Source: Salmonirosea aquatica
GTDB lineage: Bacteria > Bacteroidota > Bacteroidia > Cytophagales > Spirosomataceae
NCBI RefSeq assembly: GCF_009296315.1
Contig: NZ_WHLY01000002.1
Location: forward strand, 682,001-746,000
Length of the DNA: 64,000 nucleotides
Reading direction: 5' to 3'
The number at the start of each line of letters is the position of its first letter. The stretch's first letter is position 1. The position numbers and the translations under genes are program-made. The notes under the pieces are model-generated. The model made no database searches. It saw only the letters and a list, made by a program, of their open reading frames with translations, and was not told the origin of the DNA. This document shows positions 62,167 through 64,000 of the stretch, one piece after another.

Positions 62167-63087
62167 ATGAGAGCATTAGTATTTGGAGGAGGTTCTATGA
62201 AAGGTGCCTTTCAGGTAGGAGCCGCTAAAGCGGTGTTAGAAGACGGTTTCGAGCCGGACATGATTTACGGAGTATCGGTAGGTGCCCTAAACGCCACTTA
62301 TCTGGTTAATGAAGCCGGGAAACAGGATTTGGAAAATGGCCGGGTCAACTGGCCCCTCGCGGGCCGGGAATTGATGGCCTTCTGGATCAAGCATATTACA
62401 CAGCCTCAGGATGTGGCGCTTCTGCGCTCCCGGGTTTCGCTGGGATTCAACACTCTGATGAGTCGCTTCGACGGGCTACTCGACCCATCACCTCTTCACA
62501 ACCTCATCCGCCGTCACACCGATGCCTACATGCTGCGCACCAGCCCCGTCAAAATCAAGGTAGGAGCGGTCAATATCACCAACGGCAATATTAAATTTGC
62601 CTCGCCCGATGACGAATATTTCATGGATTACGTCCGGGCCAGTTCGTCGCTGCCCATGCTAATGCCTGCCGTGCCCATCGGCAGCCGTAACGACAAGTAC
62701 CTTGATGGAGGCCTGCGTGTGGTGGCCCCCATCCACGAAGCCATCCGGGACGGTGCCCGTGAAATCGTGTTGATCGCCTGCCACGCCAAACAACTCTACA
62801 CCCGCGAAAATTTCAATTCCCGTAACCTGATTAGCCTCATCGAGCGCGTGAAAGATGTAACGGTCAATCAGATCGTCAACAATGACATCGAGTGGGCTGA
62901 AGGGTACGCCGAGCGCTCTGTTTTGCGTGGTGATCCGATCAAACTCACCATCATCCGGCCCGAAGAGCCGCTGCTGCTCGACTTGCAGGGTTTCTCATCC
63001 GACGATATTACGCGTTTGATTCTGGATGGGTACCGGATTGGCCTCGATGCGTTGAAACGATCCAGAGAGACCGCTTCCAAGCCCTGA
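62167..63087 (+). CDS. Patatin-like phospholipase
   Basis: 306 residues. The oxyanion loop (FGGGSMKGAFQVGAAKAVLE), the nucleophile S37 in GVSVGALN, and the catalytic Asp D180 in YLDGGLRV form the patatin Ser-Asp dyad. It lacks a signal peptide, so it is a cytoplasmic or membrane-peripheral acyl hydrolase acting on phospholipids. There is no outer-membrane barrel domain as in PlpD-type proteins. A perfect hairpin terminator follows. Confidence 0.9.
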   Translation: MRALVFGGGSMKGAFQVGAAKAVLEDGFEPDMIYGVSVGALNATYLVNEAGKQDLENGRVNWPLAGRELMAFWIKHITQPQDVALLRSRVSLGFNTLMSRFDGLLDPSPLHNLIRRHTDAYMLRTSPVKIKVGAVNITNGNIKFASPDDEYFMDYVRASSSLPMLMPAVPIGSRNDKYLDGGLRVVAPIHEAIRDGAREIVLIACHAKQLYTRENFNSRNLISLIERVKDVTVNQIVNNDIEWAEGYAERSVLRGDPIKLTIIRPEEPLLLDLQGFSSDDITRLILDGYRIGLDALKRSRETASKP

Positions 63088-63103
63088 AAATTAGATTTTC
63101 CAT

Positions 63104-63137
63104 GAAAAAGCCCGCACCATTTGGTGCGGGCTTTTTC
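63104..63137. terminator. Bidirectional terminator, 16-bp perfect arms
   Basis: GAAAAAGCCCGCACCA (63104-63119) pairs perfectly with 63122-63137 around TT and ends in CTTTTTC. It lies between the patatin gene and the convergent receptor gene. Confidence 0.88.
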
Positions 63138-63168
63138 GTGGTTTCAAGCTTCTTTAAATATATTCAGT

Positions 63169-64000
63169 TTAGTTGAAAATGTAGCGAAGACCTACCTGCG
63201 CCTGCCACACATTATTAACTGATACACTAGGAACAAATGAATCTTTAAGCAATACCGTCTCCCTGTCAACCACCTGAGTAGCTAATCGGTATGAAGGTAC
63301 ACCCGCAGCGCTAACACTTGCCAGAGCCAGCGGGTTAAAGGTAGTGGCCTGCTGGCCTGTTCCGTATTTGTCATTGAGCAGGTTGCCGACATTCAGGATA
63401 TCGGCACGCAGCTGAATTACGTTTTTCTTGCCTTTGGCGCCAACCGCTACATAAAATTCCTGAATGACCGTAAAGTCGAATCGGGTCAACCAGGGGAAAG
63501 AACCGCCATTGCGCTCCGCGTACTGTCCACGACGGGTTTTCAGATAATCATTACCATTGATGTAAGCATCGAAAGCGGCCTGTTGCTGCTCGGGAGAGAA
63601 GGTTTTAGCGGCAGAACCCGTTCCTACTGTCAACGGAGCGAACGTCAGCTCGGAGGCAGTATTAGGCACATAGATAAGATCATTGGTCGTTTGACCATCG
63701 CCGTTCAAATCCTGGTTAAGCGTATAGGAAATCTTGCTTCCGCTGTTGGATACCCCGGCCAAGGTAAAAGTGGTGGAGCCTCCGATTTTGCCACCGTAGT
63801 TGATGCGGTAGTTCAGTACGCCCACAATGCGGTGGCGCAGGTCGTTGTCTGAATAGGTCAGGGGCAGGTAGTTCTGGCCCACCACCGAGGGAACGTTGGC
63901 CTGTACCGTGCTACCTACAAAAGCAATGTCTTTCGCTTCCCCATACGTGTAAGACACAAATCCGCCAAATCCATTGGTAGCTGGTTTCTCCAGCTTGACA
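63169..64000 (-). CDS. TonB-dependent receptor, C-terminal part (cut by window edge)
   Basis: The frame is open from the right edge to the stop at 63169, about 277 codons. Barrel strands are clear ([60 protein letters not shown]) and the chain ends [16 protein letters not shown] with a terminal aromatic-hydrophobic residue pattern as required for outer-membrane insertion. The phrase on building the barrel ([13 protein letters not shown]) is that of Oar-like receptors with an N-terminal carboxypeptidase-regulatory domain, which would lie beyond the edge. The substrate is unknown. Confidence 0.85.
   Translation of the reverse strand, partial: VKLEKPATNGFGGFVSYTYGEAKDIAFVGSTVQANVPSVVGQNYLPLTYSDNDLRHRIVGVLNYRINYGGKIGGSTTFTLAGVSNSGSKISYTLNQDLNGDGQTTNDLIYVPNTASELTFAPLTVGTGSAAKTFSPEQQQAAFDAYINGNDYLKTRRGQYAERNGGSFPWLTRFDFTVIQEFYVAVGAKGKKNVIQLRADILNVGNLLNDKYGTGQQATTFNPLALASVSAAGVPSYRLATQVVDRETVLLKDSFVPSVSVNNVWQAQVGLRYIFN

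Noticed and set aside
1-64000. tRNA, rRNA, riboswitch, CRISPR or insertion sequence
   Set aside because: I looked in the intergenic regions and found no tRNA T-loop signature in context, no regular short repeats with spacers, and no transposase or terminal inverted repeats flanked by duplications.

Overview
The window comes from a Bacteroidota chromosome, most likely Cytophagales (Spirosomaceae-like). Support for this: a SusC/SusD outer-membrane pair under an ECF sigma/FecR pair, fused cbb3 oxidase subunits (CcoN-CcoO), DUF4494 and carboxypeptidase-regulatory-like proteins, LytS/LytTR signalling, TAnnTTTG-type promoter elements, few purine-rich ribosome binding sites, and a very high density of the 6-mer GGTACC in coding and non-coding DNA. 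I see no rRNA, tRNA, CRISPR array, intact insertion sequence or prophage.

Layout. 1-5.9 kb: leftward locus sigma - fecR - susC - susD (susD cut by the edge). 6.2-13 kb: secreted S9 peptidase, a Cys-motif/carboxypeptidase-like protein and a large secreted LamG/NHL-repeat protein. 13-21.4 kb: small accessory and stress genes (Crp-type regulator with an AhpD-like protein, YdeI-like, Gre-like, lipoprotein MsrA, a LEA-like lipoprotein, DUF4494, several unknowns), separated by long, often perfect hairpins. 21.4-37.1 kb: a microaerobic respiration region, all leftward: ccoI, (two unrelated genes), ccoS, ccoNO, a ccoQ-ccoP fusion, ccoG, ccoH, a SafE-like membrane protein, hemN, a PAS histidine kinase and a response regulator fused to a Crp/Fnr-type DNA-binding module. 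37-43.4 kb: a lipoprotein, a 7TM LytS-type kinase, an OmpA protein, and a LytTR regulator with a sensor-less LytS kinase that looks frameshifted in a G8 tract. 43.5-54.9 kb: core genes (lpxH, cdsA, CPBP protease, dusB, a DMT exporter, a biotinyl carrier protein, pyrH, frr) and a ugd-uxs pair for UDP-xylose. 55-64 kb: acyl-CoA dehydrogenase, slipin + NfeD, PafA-like phosphatase, CrtW-like ketolase, polyprenyl synthase, patatin, and the C-terminal part of a TonB-dependent receptor.

Main idea. The inverted repeat TGAC-N4-GTCA occurs three times, in the promoter regions of hemN (once) and ccoS (twice). A one-mismatch copy precedes ccoI. At hemN the site is centred 30 bases before a TAGTTTTG -7 element; at ccoS an identical TAGTTTTG has a weaker copy at exactly the same distance. 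The nearby PAS kinase keeps a His and an Arg at the spacing of the FixL haem pocket, and its partner joins a FixJ-like receiver to a FixK/Fnr-like output in one chain. I propose a compact oxygen-responsive circuit: FixL-like kinase, fused FixJ/FixK regulator, TGAC-N4-GTCA operators, cbb3 oxidase and haem synthesis. The sites and gene order are read from the sequence. Oxygen sensing and the regulator-site pairing are inference.
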